Origin: Pseudoscleropodium purum
Lineage: Eukaryota > Streptophyta > Bryopsida > Hypnales > Brachytheciaceae
DNA length: 64,000 nt
Assembly (NCBI GenBank): GCA_963969395.1
Contig: OZ017796.1
Location: 46,986,243-47,050,242 of the forward strand
Direction of reading: 5' to 3'
Shown here: in pieces, positions 49,352 to 61,751 of the stretch
Position numbering within the stretch: the stretch's first letter is position 1
Layout: each line of letters begins with the position of its first letter
Made by a program: the position numbers and the translations under genes
The notes under the pieces: generated by a model
What the model was told of the DNA's origin: nothing
The model's database searches: none
What the model saw: the letters and a program-made list of their open reading frames with translations, nothing else

Positions 49352-49372
49352 TGAGTCATGAGTCATGACTCA
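49352..49372. promoter_or_regulatory. Three contiguous bZIP-type heptamers
   Basis: TGAGTCA, TGAGTCA and TGACTCA follow each other without spacing, forming a largely palindromic 21-bp site. TGA(G/C)TCA is the GCN4/AP-1-type bZIP site known from plant promoters. Confidence 0.45.
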
Positions 49373-49705
49373 CGATTCAGGACCTTCAAAACGTCATCCT
49401 GCCCGCCCCAAGATCCTAGACTTGAGATCTGAAATGTGCACCCAAGGTGGAGAAGGAAATGCCACCACAAACATAAGTGAGGATAGCCTCTTTAGTAAAG
49501 TCTGAGGTATGATAATAATAAGGAAGTACCACCTGGATCTACGGGAATAATAGCCCAGCCACCTTGGTTTCCGGGGAATTCAGAGGCACTATCCACACTT
49601 GGCGACTTTCGTGGATTCCAAGGAGGCAAGAAACTGGTGAACCTACCCTCCTCCTCCCAAGTCCCAAGTCTCAAGTCCAACTAAGCTTAACTTAGGTATG
49701 GTATC

Positions 49706-49885
49706 ATGTCATACCCTGTGAACGGGATTGGCCTGGAAACCATTTACGATGTTGTGGGGTCGCTGTGGGAGAAGACGGAGCTGACTGCCGTGCGAAGAAA
49801 TTCTGTTCATCCGTTTCAAAATGAAAGACCAAGATCGGAGATGGCAACTGAAGTTCCGACATCGAAGTGGAGCAACATATCATAG
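49706..49885 (+). CDS. Candidate 59-residue small protein or first exon, unidentified
   Basis: An ATG-to-TAG frame starting MSYPVNGIGLETIYDVVGSL and ending SKWSNIS. Amino-acid composition is balanced and protein-like, unlike the surrounding random frames, and it lies about 330 bp after the GTAC and bZIP motif clusters. I recognise no domain. It could be a real small gene, an exon of a longer gene or chance. Confidence 0.3.
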   Translation: MSYPVNGIGLETIYDVVGSLWEKTELTAVRRNSVHPFQNERPRSEMATEVPTSKWSNIS

Positions 49886-50326
49886 TTCGAGTTCTCCGAT
49901 ATCGAAAAAGGGCAATTGGGCAAATATTCGTCAGTTTCCAAGAAGTTGAACACTGGCTGTGCAGGTTCGGGGAAGTGAAGGGACACTTTCTGAGGAATTC
50001 CCGAGAATAGGAGTGCTCAAGGGGAGCTTAAGTATCAGCGCATGCACCAGAATTTTTCGTTTTTTTGCAGGTTCCTTTCGGTGCACATGAAGGTCGTACG
50101 TGTTGTTCTTCTGTAATCCGCAACAAGATAGTCTCGGTTGGTTTAGGGTTTGAGTACGCAGAGGGTCGTTCAAATTTTGGATTTCCGTGCATTTCTTGGT
50201 TGACCTAGTTGCATTTTACTATACAATTAGGTTGCACTGTAGTGTTTGTAAGTTCGGCGTTGGGTTGATCTGTTTTCATCGTACGGAGAGTGTTTTGTGA
50301 GGATGGATTCTGTCGAAGTTTTTTGG

Positions 50327-50348
50327 AACCCTAACTAAATTTAGGGTT
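50327..50348. promoter_or_regulatory. Telo-box palindrome
   Basis: AACCCTAA and TTTAGGGTT face each other with four bases between. Telo-boxes mark many plant promoters near the transcription start. It sits just upstream of the small ORF at 50392. Confidence 0.4.
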
Positions 50349-50391
50349 GCTAGTGCAGCGTTTGCAGCGCGGCAGAAGTAGGAGAGAGGAG

Positions 50392-50484
50392 ATGGATGAT
50401 TTGCCTTCATCGAGCGTACGTGCGTGCGGCGTTCGTGTTAAGGAGGACCGTTGCATGTGCACGGTTGAATTTAAGTGCGACTAA
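50392..50484 (+). CDS. Candidate upstream ORF of 30 residues in a possible leader exon
   Basis: MDDLPSSSVRACGVRVKED, then a Cys-rich end and TAA, in a good start context (GAGATGG). It ends 11 bp before a strong donor (CATACAG|GTAGGT, donor GT at 50496). An acceptor (TTTCAG) at 53411-53420 lies 13 bp upstream of the F-box start codon, so this could be the leader exon of that gene with an upstream ORF. This is inference only. Confidence 0.25.
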   Translation: MDDLPSSSVRACGVRVKEDRCMCTVEFKCD

Positions 50485-51984
50485 TTGTCATACAGGTAGG
50501 TACCTTCTGGAAGTTCATTCGCAAGCAAAGTCGGGGGAAGATTTTAGGCATTCAGCAAGTTTTGTCCGAGTAGTGAGAAATGGCTCACCGGTTATGACGA
50601 TTGAATTTTCTTACAAAGTGACGATCATAAACAGAATTTGGAGTTAAATTGACTGCAGCGCTTGCCGTTCATCGTCGAGAAAATTTTTTAGCAGTCGTTT
50701 TTGCTCTTTCTTTTAAATACCAAAAATACCGATTCAACGCATTAAATTGCGCTTTTCTCGTCTTCGACGTCATGAGCGAGTACGAAGTTGCGCACCTGGA
50801 GACGGGAGAAGATCGAATTAGAATGAACACACTCTTAATTTTCGCCTACCATTGTTTGGAGCATCGCTTAGGGTTTCGAATTTCACGAGTAATGGGGTTC
50901 ACACGTTCTCGCAGATCAGTTCCATGGCTGAATACAGGAATGAACTCTGGACTGTTCTTGAAGCAGCGTGAATTAAGAGTCTGTTCATTTGGGGTGCAGC
51001 AACAAAGCCCACTGTAGGCTACAAATATTACAATAACATATGAATTTACTTGACTACTTAGAGCACCAAAGGAACTGAAGACAGACAACACCTTCTAACC
51101 AGGGATTCTCTTCATTGTCCAGTCCTTTGGGACTTGGATGTTGTTTAGTTCGTCTTTTTTAATGCAATGGCTTTGCCAGTTGTTCAAAAAAATAAAAAAA
51201 TAACCAGGGATTAATTTTTAGAAATTTCAACTGAACTGGGAGAACCGGTGGGTAGCGTAAGAGGAGCTAGTATTTGTTGTTATTGACGTTGTTGTTGCTG
51301 CTGCTGCTTTTTTCTTCATTTTCTCCTTGCAATTAATATTTCAATTTGTGCCAAACGTAAAGGAATAAATGGGAATCTGTATTCTGTGACTTTTCCTCTT
51401 CCAATTAAATTTCGATTTGAGTTGCACCAAAAAAATCTGCACTCAAACTGTGAAGAAAAGGAAATAAGGAAATTCTAACATGATTTGACAGGCTCTGTAC
51501 TCTTATTTAGGAGATTATAATACGGTACTGCCTCCCCTGCCCTCGGACCAGTTCCACCGGACGTGCCAGGCCGGTATGCGCGGGGTGCTTGTGTTAATGT
51601 TACATTTGCGACAAGGTTCAGAGTATTACCTCAAATAGTGTATCGGTTTCCCTATCGGATTTTTCCCCGATATCAGTCCGATATGTTTACGTTAAAATAG
51701 GCAACAGGTACTTGGTACCAGTTGGTGCTAGGTTGCCTTCTTAAGCATGAAGTGGGTGTTGCTGACTTTAGACACATGGCAGGCGCCTGTACTGCTCATG
51801 TTGAGAACTTTGCTTGCAGTCATACCAAACTTAGAGATTGAGCAATAAGGTAATGGTGGGCACCCCGAAACCGCCACTTTTCGGTACTGTACCTAGTTAT
51901 TGCTACGCTGGTCAAATTTTCAAATTTTCTAGTTTTTCACAGGGAAAGGGGTTTCCAGTATGCAAATTTTTTTTAGAAGAGGTT

Positions 51985-52177
51985 CTGGGATCGTTTCTTC
52001 CAGACCAATTACATACTGATTTTGGAGATTGACTTTGGAGACATACAGAGATCATTTCTTCCACGTAGGTACATATTGATTTTGGAGATGTACAGAGATC
52101 ATTTCTTCCACATAGGTACATACTGATTTTGATTTTGAAGATGTACACAGATCGTTACATCCACGTAGCTACATAGG
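51985..52177. repeat. Tandem ~50-bp repeat, about four copies
   Basis: Units contain GATC(A/G)TTTCTTCCA, then TACATA(C/T)TGATTTTGGAGA(T)GT, repeated from about 51985 to 52177 with decay in the last copy. It lies in the region that would be the 5' intron of the F-box gene. Confidence 0.55.
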
Positions 52178-53433
52178 TTGTTCCAGGGGGTGGGATAAAT
52201 AACCTCGCTGTTTTTTTGAACCAATCTGCAACTTGGGGTTTTCGGCTCCACTGAGCTTGTGTCGCCTGTTTGCTCGAACGTGGAAGGAATTGTTTTCCAG
52301 CGTCCCCTTCGAAATCACCACTGGGTCCTTCCAACCTTGCCCAATGTCTTAGACTTCATATTTGAACCCAGTTCACGCTCGCTTGTGATTGATACCCGTG
52401 ATTCTCGTGCGCACCCCAAATGCAGTTTCAGGAGACAGTCGGTAGCAACTAGCAAGGGTTGTGTTTTAAGATCACAAACAAAGATCTAGTTTTGCAGCAC
52501 TATCGACATCTAGATTTTAGTAAATTTGCTGATACCTCAAGCCACAAACGTGACTATCACTTCAAGTTTTTTTCAATTACCCTGTTGCTACTGTCAGCAC
52601 ATAGAATTTCAGTTTCTCCCAGGTGCTAGCTTCATAGAATAGAATATTGAAATTCCACTTGTACTGGTCGACAATTGCGAAGCTAGAGATTGACTAAGGT
52701 CGATTTACTGTGCGTCAGATTATTAAGATTGTTCATTTGGTGGATCCTGTCAAGTTCATGTGTATTCATTCCCAGCTTGATCGCCAGGTCTTGGGATTTT
52801 TCCTGAAGGTGTCTCCCAACGAGGCGTACTAGTAAGGCATAAATAAATATGCACCTTCCCAACCGAGCAGGCAATTCACGAGAGGTTTAACTTGGGAGTG
52901 TTGGGAGTGCTTGAGCTATGCAGTGATCGATTAGAACGGGCTTGTGTGCATTTTCTCTCAGTTCATAGGTGAACTAGGCTACGGACTTTGCTGGATAGAA
53001 CTGGGCACGTGCTATTCTCAGTTTCTCCTTTGCCTCTGCTCTCTGTCCAGTAGTCGGACACTGTATCACACTATCAACAGAGACGAAGATACTGTTCTGT
53101 GGTCTTCTACTCTACTGTTGGGAGATTGTATTCGGTGAGAGAGGAGAAACTCAGTTGATTTGAAACAAGACTTTGTTCTTAGGTGGATCAACTGCAGCCA
53201 AGTAAATTCTCTGACATGGCTCTCAATAACTTTAGCCCAAGTGGTTTGGAGTGGAATCGCTGATGATCACTTACCACTTGTTGAACATTTATTTACATTG
53301 GCTGTTCTTTCCTCCGTGAAAGGAAATCCTTCGTGTCCATTTTTTCTAAAAAATATCAAGTACTCCTAGTACTTGCCTTGTTTTAGTTTCCTCTCGTACA
53401 CGTACTTGCAACCGTTTCAGTCATCGTTGTAAC

Positions 53434-56400
53434 ATGCCAAGCAACGGAGCAAGTCAGAGAATCCATGAGATGCCCAAACGGTCGACGGCTGCCTGCCAGC
53501 GTTTTGAAGAACCACTTTCGACGCAGAAAAGAACCCGGAGCCCTCCAACGGATGATCCCACACGGTACGAATGTTCTGAAATTTCTTTCTCACATTCTTC
53601 CACTAGTCTAGTGCAAGATTATACGGTTAGATATGGAAAAAAAATAAAATAAAAACTAATTATTTGTGGCTCTTTGAGTGATTTTTAATGGTCAGGAGCA
53701 AAACGGGAAGAAAGTGACTAGTCTAGTGAAAAAATAAAAAATAAATATTTTTTGCTCTTTGCTATAGAAATGACAGTTTTGAGTGATTTTTAAAGGAACA
53801 AAACGGGAGGAAAGTGACTAGTCGAGTGGAAAAAAAAATTAAAACGAAATATTTTTTGCTCTTTGATATAGAAATGACAGTTTTGAGTGATTTTTAATGA
53901 AGCAAAACGGGAAGAAAGTGAGGTTCGCAACTACATATCAAAGCCCTTTCACGACACAGACTATAGCATCGACTCTTGCACCCAATACGGTTTCTGAATC
54001 CGAACTTTCACAGCTTGAACCCGCATTCACAGTCGGACTACCCATATTGTCCGACTGGACGGATGGGGTCCGATTTTTTAATTTATTAATCATTATTTTT
54101 TAATAAAAAAATTAAAATTTGGCTTGCTAACCATCTAATTCAGTCTTTTCTTTGTTTAATTTCCCATGCACTTTAATGGAAGGTCATACGTCTTTCAAAA
54201 TAGAAATATGGTTGCTGTCCATTCATTAATCTTTCTATAACCCAACATACATTGGAACTAATTTTCATGGTTGTCATAGTGGACGGATGTTTGGTTCGTC
54301 CGTTCGTCCGGTTCGCCCGTCCGTCCGTTTCACCCGTCCGTTAGAGGTCTTGCCCGTCTGATACAACATATAGTTGACTTTCTAATAACGGAAAAATAGG
54401 CCATGTGGATGCCATGTGGATTAAGGAACATGCTAGGCGCGGACGAGATCGTCAAGGCGCGGACGAGGTGACGTGTCATTCCGCAAAATTGCACAAGTTA
54501 CAAAATTAAAGCCGTCTGGACCGTCCGTCCATCTGGTCCGATGACCCTAACTTGCCTGTTATGACAACCATGCTAATTTTCAGTCGAACTCTATGAAATG
54601 TTGAACTCTGTCGATGTTTGCAACAAGTTCTCATTTTTTTGGTTTGGTTCAGCCCTGGGAGGAGCGGTAATCACGTGGAGAAGTTGCCAGATCGACCTTG
54701 GTCTGACAACGTTACCGGATCGTCACTTGGACAGTACTCTGGCAAGCAAAACGGGTCTTCCAAGAGAAGCAGCGAAGAAGTGAAGGGAAAATCTCTCGGT
54801 CTCCTGCATACTGACGATACTACGTCAGCAGCCGGTAGCATCGAACCGTCGGTCCCCGGCGGGACTTCAAACTCTCATTCGGCATCGAGCTCCGCATCGG
54901 CAAGCAACCACGACGCCAAAGTTGCCTCTTTGCAATCAAAATATGCTGACCTGTCCATCTCTCCAGATGCCAGCAAATCACGGCGTCCACTTGAAGTTAT
55001 TTTATCACCGAGTCAGAATTCTCAGGAAGTTTCAGAACCAATTCTACCGCCAGAGCTAGTTCATGCCATACTCGGTCATGTGGATTGGCGTACTGTGATG
55101 CAGTTGCCAAGCGAGCTAGGCCAAGCTTGCAGGTATGCCTTCCATCAGTTAGCGTTTCTTCAGTCTCGTCCAAGAGTGGAGGCTGAGTTCAGTCCAAGTT
55201 ACTTCGTGACAGATGCAGAAGGTGACTTGCACTGGCACGGCTTCAACACACTGACCAGAGAATGGGAAAGGATCCCTTCACTCAACTTCGCCAAAAAAAC
55301 GGTCCTGCCATCTCCAGATCCGGATCTTTTCAAGGACTATTTGGTGTCAGGTCGGTTCTTTTCTAATATTTTTCTAATTTTAACCATCTTGCTAAGCATT
55401 GAAAGTAGGAATATTCTAAGTTCTGTACAATTGTGCAGAATCTTCGAAATGTTGATTAATTACTTTTTTGACCCCTCGGGTAACCCAGATTTTGCAAGGC
55501 CTGCTCAGGCTTTCAGCGAAGACACTAGCACGGTTCCGCACATTGTGAGAGTACCTGCACATGTGTAGGCTGGTCGGGCAAGAATTTTGAGGCCACCCCC
55601 GCGTGAGATGGTCTCAGCGGGTCTCTCCCTTCACAAACATCGCGAGGGTGTACTATGAAGTGCAATTTTGAATAATAATTTAAAAATGACGCTCAAACAG
55701 AAATTTATAAATTTATAAATTAGGTCCCAGAGATCACATATATACTGTTGGATCTGCCAAAGCATCAACCAGAATTTGTCACTAAAATTTAGAATGGAAA
55801 ATTGAAAACGTCTTCTGAAATTGATTGGGTATTGATTATTGGTCTCTTTCACAAGAATTTGTTCCCCTGGAAATTTCAAGTTTTGATTATGGTGATTTTA
55901 AAAGTGTCATGTACGTAAGGACATTCAAGTTTGATCTGGACGTGAGCGTAGGAACATGTTGGAATTTGATCGGCTGTTCCTGAGGTATCAAAGTAGAAAT
56001 GCGTCCCTAAAAAAAAGCAAATTTTGGCAGGTGATGGAGGACTCCTGTGCATGAATGTCGGCAAATCCACGGGTCGTGAGGAGCTCGTCGTGTGCAACCC
56101 ACTCACTCGGCAAGTGAAAGTTCTTCCGCCTCTGCAGTATTCCAGGCATCCTGTTCTCATGCGCCTCATTCTGGATGCCGACAGTAGTCATTACAAGATT
56201 GTGGTAGCCGGAAGTGCCGCCATCGGAACTGAAGACCTGTCCCTCAAGACCGAAGAATACGATTCCAGAACAGGCAAGTGGGAATGTCCGCCAAATTCCG
56301 ACATGGCGTGCGCCCCCTTCGGTCTGAACGAGTATCAGAACGGGGTTTACTACACGGATTCTGGGAGGGAGCTTCTTCTGTGCGTGGCCATCATTGGCAC

Positions 56401-57151
56401 CAGAGGCCGAGGCGTGCTGGCATATGACCTGAAGACGCATACATGGATGCAACCCCTCACGAGGTTTCACATTCCTCTTGTGAGGAGTGAAACCAACGTT
56501 GGTTACCTTGCAACCACACAAATAGTGGAATGCGGTGGCAATGTCTATGTGTTCAGCGAGCAGGAGTGCGGGAAAGAAGTCTTCTTCCTGATTTATAAGC
56601 TCAATTTCGATGGACCTGAAGACCAACCTTGGGATGAAGTATTGCGGCGCAAAAGGGCGGGTGGACGCGGATTGCTTGTTTATCCGGAGTTCACTTGCGC
56701 CGTGGTAAGTGAGCACGAGTTATGTATATTCAATACCGTGGAGCACACTATAGAGTTGATCGATCTGAATAATCCAACAGAAGTCGCACTCCTCCTGCCA
56801 GCACCAAGCTCCAAAGATAATCGGTTCCATAGTCTGAATCCCATTGGCTTCATCTATAAACCTAGCTTCATGAACGATGTGTGTCCTCGGGTTCGTGACT
56901 TCGCACAACTTTGCGAATATTATATGCCAGGAAAGTATTGCAGTGAATGTGAGCGAAGGGATCCAGAATCCAGCCGACACAAAAAAGTTGATTCCAAGAG
57001 AGTGGAAATCCCAGCCATTCCGCAGCCGGATGATTCTATCACATCTCCTGAGTCCAAGAAAGGTCCCAAGCGCCCTAGTCGGAAAAAGAAATTTGATCGG
57101 GAACAGTCGGTGATAGAGTGCAAGAGACAGACTGTGGTTTCGCAGATGTAG
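53434..57151 (+). CDS. F-box protein with kelch-like/F-box-associated C-terminal region
   Basis: Probable substrate-recognition subunit of an SCF ubiquitin ligase; the target is unknown. Three coding exons: 53434-53564, 54653-55350 and 56031-57151. Phases agree and give 649 residues. A Ser-rich disordered N-terminal region (to about residue 170) is followed by an F-box-like segment near 173-217 (PILPPELVHAILGHVDWRTVMQLPSE). The next ~330 residues contain propeller-type pieces: WHGFNTLTREWERIPSL, CNPLTRQVKVLPPL, YDSRTGKWE and YDLKTHTWM. The C-terminus has a CSEC pair and a basic stretch KKGPKRPSRKKK that could be a nuclear signal. The ATG at 53434 is the first in its exon and lies 13 bp after a possible acceptor, so an upstream non-coding exon is likely. 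The gene looks intact. Confidence 0.85.
53675..53926. repeat. Tandem ~110-bp repeat in intron 1 of the F-box gene
   Basis: Two full copies and one partial copy share GAGTGATTTTTAA, CAAAACGGGA(A/G)GAAAGTGA, CTAGTC(T/G)AGTG and TTTTTTGCTCTTTG, in that order. Confidence 0.65.
54266..54572. mobile_element. hAT-type MITE 2, 307 bp, in intron 1 of the F-box gene
   Basis: Flanked by the exact 8-bp duplication CTAATTTT (54258-54265 and 54573-54580). The inverted ends are a perfect CATGGTTGTCATA. Subterminal regions are rich in CGTCCG/GGACG motifs, as in MITE 1, and the size is nearly the same (307 versus 304 bp), so the two belong together. No transposase. Confidence 0.85.
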
Positions 57152-60100
57152 ATTGTGTGTTGCGAATTTTTATGTGTGAAAAAAAAAAATCTTTTTTACT
57201 TTTGAATGGCCCGCTTCAAATGGTGTGTTTGTCTGTTTGAAAACACTGTTTCACTGGAACCTTGTCACAGTTGAGTTTGAATTCAGTCGTCCACATACTT
57301 CCAGGACATTAAACATTCGTGAGACACCTGCGTGTGCAGAGGACGTGGACGACGTGCGTCATGACGACAACTAAGCAGCCTCTGTGCAGACGCAGGTATA
57401 TCACCCCATCTTGACAAAGAGACACCTTCCGAAATGCACACCTTGATTGGTCACTGAAGGGACATGCGAAGTCGTATACCAGTGCAGTACATTCCACAAC
57501 TTCAGGGTCACTAAATCCCTTTTCGAATTCTCTTCCATCCTGTACTGTAGAGCACAGTGGGAACTGAAGGGAGAAGAAAGTCTGTCTCGGCCTCAAGGAA
57601 AATCGGTAGCAGTCTTTTTCACTTTTGACCACAATCGGTAGCCATTGACAACCACGATCACTTTTGTGGATTTTGGTACATCCAAAACTCTTTAAGGTCA
57701 CGACCTAGACGACTAACTGCACGTGATTATCAATGGACATTCGAAAGAATGAAGGAAGTGAAGTAGTAAGTCTATTTTCCTCTTCTCATTTCAGCAACTC
57801 CTTGTTATTGCACTGGTACTCAATGTTATCCTACCCGCGTGAGATAGTGTGAGAATACGGAGTGAGCTCGGGACTCGGTACGTCGATTCCTTTCTGCCTG
57901 AGTATAATTGTAGGGACCACATTAAGCTGCATTTCGTGTTGCTCAAACCTGTTGCTTAAGTAACCATAGGACTGATAGATTAGCCACGTATATACGCAAC
58001 CTTTCTATTGACGTTGCTTGGGGGAGAAATGGGCTTCTTGACAAGTGGACATTGTCCTATCAAATGTGCACAACAGGAGATATTAGGCACAGGGAATGAG
58101 ATATTGTAGCGATGATTGTAGAGATTGTCAACAGAGAGGGTGGTGTCTATTTTTTTCAACAAATTTTACTGTAGCAGCCGCATGCAGAATATCACTGCAG
58201 CCGGGTATTTTTAACATTATCGGAATGAACTGAGAGTCTGTACCGATTAATTTCAACAGTGGTCCGCCAGAATTATAATTGCGTGTAGTCGGAGAATTTG
58301 AATGAGGACTCCCCCCCACGTGGCACGACAGTCAGTCTAATAATTGATACACACTAATTACTGTTGTGAGAGTGCAAGAAATGCATGTACACTGAACAGT
58401 GTCTGTCTGTCTGTACACATTCATTGCCGATTTTCTTACTCGATTACTGTAGTTTGAACTTGACAGAGTAAATTGCAGAAATAGTAAACTATTAGTTTTG
58501 ACGTTAGTGATTCAAATAATGAAGTTTTTGATGATCTGGTCTCTCGGCGTTTGTGTTGTCCACAGTGATCGGCTGGGAATGAAGGAAGCAAAATGCTCTG
58601 GAAAAAGAGAAGCGGCGAGGTATGGACCAACCGAACTGCAGTGACATCACTTTCTTCGCTGTTTCAAATGATAAGATGCTCTGAAATTGTAAAATGTTTA
58701 TGGTTGTGTTCGTTAAAATGGAGTGTTTTAGAACACCAAAATTGTGTCTGATATTCAAGTGCACAAAACTCTAAAAATTAAAAAATTGGGACCTGTATAG
58801 ATTTGACGTTCTTGATGGACATGTTGAAAAGTGCCAATTTCTTTAAACTTTGCCGTTCTTAATAGATTTAGCGATGCTTGTAGGATCACCTGTATACATG
58901 AAAATTGTACGTGGAAGGCTGATAGCAAGTGCATGAAATGACACGTGGTTTAATCGACATTAATCTGGAATGTTGTTTCACCAAATTCAACACTAGTGTA
59001 AACACCATTTTGAAACAATGCATTGATAAAACACTTAATTGGCATTTGAGATGTTCCAACCTCCCAGCTGATTGAAACAACATCCAGATGCTGTTTTTTT
59101 CCTATCTATCGTTGTTCAACAGGGGCTTTGCGCCCGGTTTAATGTATAGTGCTTACAACGATACGACTTTTACGTTCTCTGTGTCATTTGGAGTGTCATT
59201 CTAAGTTGCTGTCCTCAGTTAGTTGTACTGTTGCTGACATTATTATGCTGATCTTTATCAATGTACATGACAGGATCAACATGCTTGGCGTCTGATGACA
59301 ATGCAACTCTCTTTCATGATGTCCACGCTGAGTTAGTGCCCGCGGTTGTGTGGACAGAATATCATCATCAGTTTGGCAGTGTAAGTGATTTTGAATATAT
59401 GTTGTCATGTCGTGATTTTCTTAAATTCTTTTGACAAACTGGTTTCGAAGGCCTGTAGACGACTGGTATGAAGTTTCAATTACCTCGTTCAGTACTCCTA
59501 TTGCACCTCTATTTTGGAATTCAATAACTTCATCTTGAAATAGACTCACACTGCTAATCGCAGGCTAATGCCATATGTAATTAGTGAAAGATTTGGAAGA
59601 AACTTCCTTACTCCGACTAGACTCATATAAAATTTCATAAACTTAGCTAGGATCGGTATCTCACTACAAGGAAGAATCGTCTTAGTGAGGGCACAAAATT
59701 GTGTCACCTGCAAAATTAATGTCAATGCATTTATTTTAATTTGTGCAGATTAGTGCAATACTGTAATATTTCAGGCTTACATTAGTTTACATATATCACA
59801 AATAGTGTGACTTTTGGTAAATTAGTGTCACTTGCACTAATAGGATAAATAATTGCCATGCCACATTTTATGAGAAAATGGACCCTGGCAATTTAAGCAC
59901 CATAAAATATAGAACCAAGACAACACTAGTTGATATTCTGGCACTGCTATCTTTAACCCCCAATGCATGATTGGTGATAGCATAGTGTTACCTCATGTAG
60001 TCAGTATCTTGCACAATTTTGGTGTTATAGTTTTAGACTCTCCTACTCAGGATTGGGATGTCGTGACAGTTATGTAGAAGTAGAATAGCTTTAAATCAAA

Positions 60101-61403
60101 AACTTGCCGAATGAAGAGTAGTTGCCGAATGTTGGGGTAGTTCTACTAAGTATTCATGGATGTAGATAACGAGCGACCTCATGCCTCCTTTACACACGGA
60201 CTTCTTTTGAATAACCAAGTGATAAAAATATTTGAAAGTGAGCCGGGCAATAGAATTTGAAACCATCGTAAGTTTCCTTCTCATCTTTACGACGATTCCT
60301 AAAAGGAATTTTATTTCTTGTGGATGGAGCCACATGGTTCTCGTTTACTGAAATTCAGGGGCAACCATTCATACAGCAACATGAATACTTGTATTTTTCA
60401 TTGCAGCAAAAAGGCGTCAATGTTCCCTATTTCAGACATTGAATCAAACCTCTTAAATAATTTCATCAAAACAAACGAACGCAATGTGAGGTTCACTACA
60501 GTCCAAATCCAATGTTGTTTTTGTCTTTGTTCCGTTCTTCTTTCGTTTTATGTAATGGACTAATTTGGAACGTCACCTCGGCATTCTAATTTGCTCAATT
60601 ACCATTAGTTTTGGCAGATGGTGAGGACAACTGAAGTCTGAATTTTTGGAGAAACATCATCTTGGCGTATGGACTCTGGTGAATGCTCTCCATATTTATC
60701 TGATTGTGCTTTTCATCGTTTGAATTGTCTAGTGCTTAGCTTGTGTGCAGTCTCGAGAGCTTTCATTTAGATCAAAAGCTTGCTATAAATTTATATTTAG
60801 TTACGAGATTCTGAGGTGAGACAGTGTCTCATGCATCAGTTGGTGACTTACTGGGAGATACTCTTCCCTACAGAATGAATTGGTCATTTGGTAAGTGTCA
60901 AAATTAACCCGTAGCATCCACAACCCTTTAGCTTTTACAGCACAAAAAGTGGGAACAGACGCTCTTCATAATGCGAATTAGCCACTCTTTTATTTATTAT
61001 TTTATCCTTGAAATAGTGGAAGTTGCACCACTCTTTCACCTCAAACCTTTGACACTTTGGCACCTATGCTGGTTTCATTGGAGGACAGAGTCTAGCCATA
61101 GAGTGTTACACTCCTACACTCCCTACTGTGTCTTGGTCCAGAAATGCTCTGGTGCATGTTTCGTGAAATCAGTTGACCATGATATCCACAGTTTGGCTCA
61201 AAATTGCGCAAGTGGGAGGAGACAAATGAGAAGAGACAGACCTTGGAGGTCTACTTCGCTGATGACTTCGGAGACCATGGGTTAGTGAAGAATCTAAAGA
61301 TGGCCGCGTGAAGAAAATCTGTGTGTACTGTGCAATGGTATGCTTAACTTCTGACCTTGAGATTCTGTGCTTGATGCGTACGCTTGCATTTGCTAAGGCA
61401 GAA
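57152..61403. other. Intergenic region downstream of the F-box gene; no gene supported
   Basis: No protein-like exon was found. An ABRE-like CACGTGGC lies near 58318. The stretch 59690-60000 has several TTAGTG/GTGTCAC-type short repeats in both orientations and may be an old MITE, but no ends could be set. Confidence 0.35.
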
Positions 61404-61406
61404 TTA

Positions 61407-61748
61407 GGGCCGCTTCACACATGGCTAAAGGTCAAAAGTCCGTTGGCCTCCACCAATGAGATTTCAGAAAACCCCGACTTTGGCCTATCGACCCTTCACA
61501 CAAGACGGCACAATTCAAAGTCCGTCGCCCTCCAAATTGCCTACATGGCAGCCTATGCTCCTGCATGGTGATGGCCTCGCGACGGATTCTCGATCAAAGT
61601 TTGGGTTGTCACTTTGTGGCAACCCAAGCTCTAGTCAAGAGTTCGTTGAATTTACCATTTATTGCCCATTTCTTGGATTCTTGTCCAAAGTTTGGCCATG
61701 AAACTCCCACGGCCTCTCGACTTGGTCGGCCCATGTGTGAAGCGCCCG
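61407..61748. mobile_element. Tourist-like (PIF/Harbinger-type) MITE, 342 bp
   Basis: Flanked by TTA on both sides (61404-61406 and 61749-61751). Inverted ends are GGGCCGCTTCACACATGG and, read inwards, CGGGCGCTTCACACATGG, matching at 16 of 18 positions. The 3-bp TTA duplication fits PIF/Harbinger. The ends share the pattern GGCC-GC-CACATG with the element at 29544-32721. Confidence 0.75.
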
Positions 61749-61751
61749 TTA

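Noticed and set aside
50396..51017. Open frames of 83 and 122 codons following each other on the plus strand
   Set aside because: Composition is not protein-like, the two frames show no domain, and a strong splice donor at 50496 cuts the first one.
53897..54103. Open frame of 68 codons in intron 1 of the F-box gene as a cassette exon
   Set aside because: It begins inside the tandem repeat and ends in AT-rich sequence without a convincing donor. Exon 1 joins exon 2 in phase without it.
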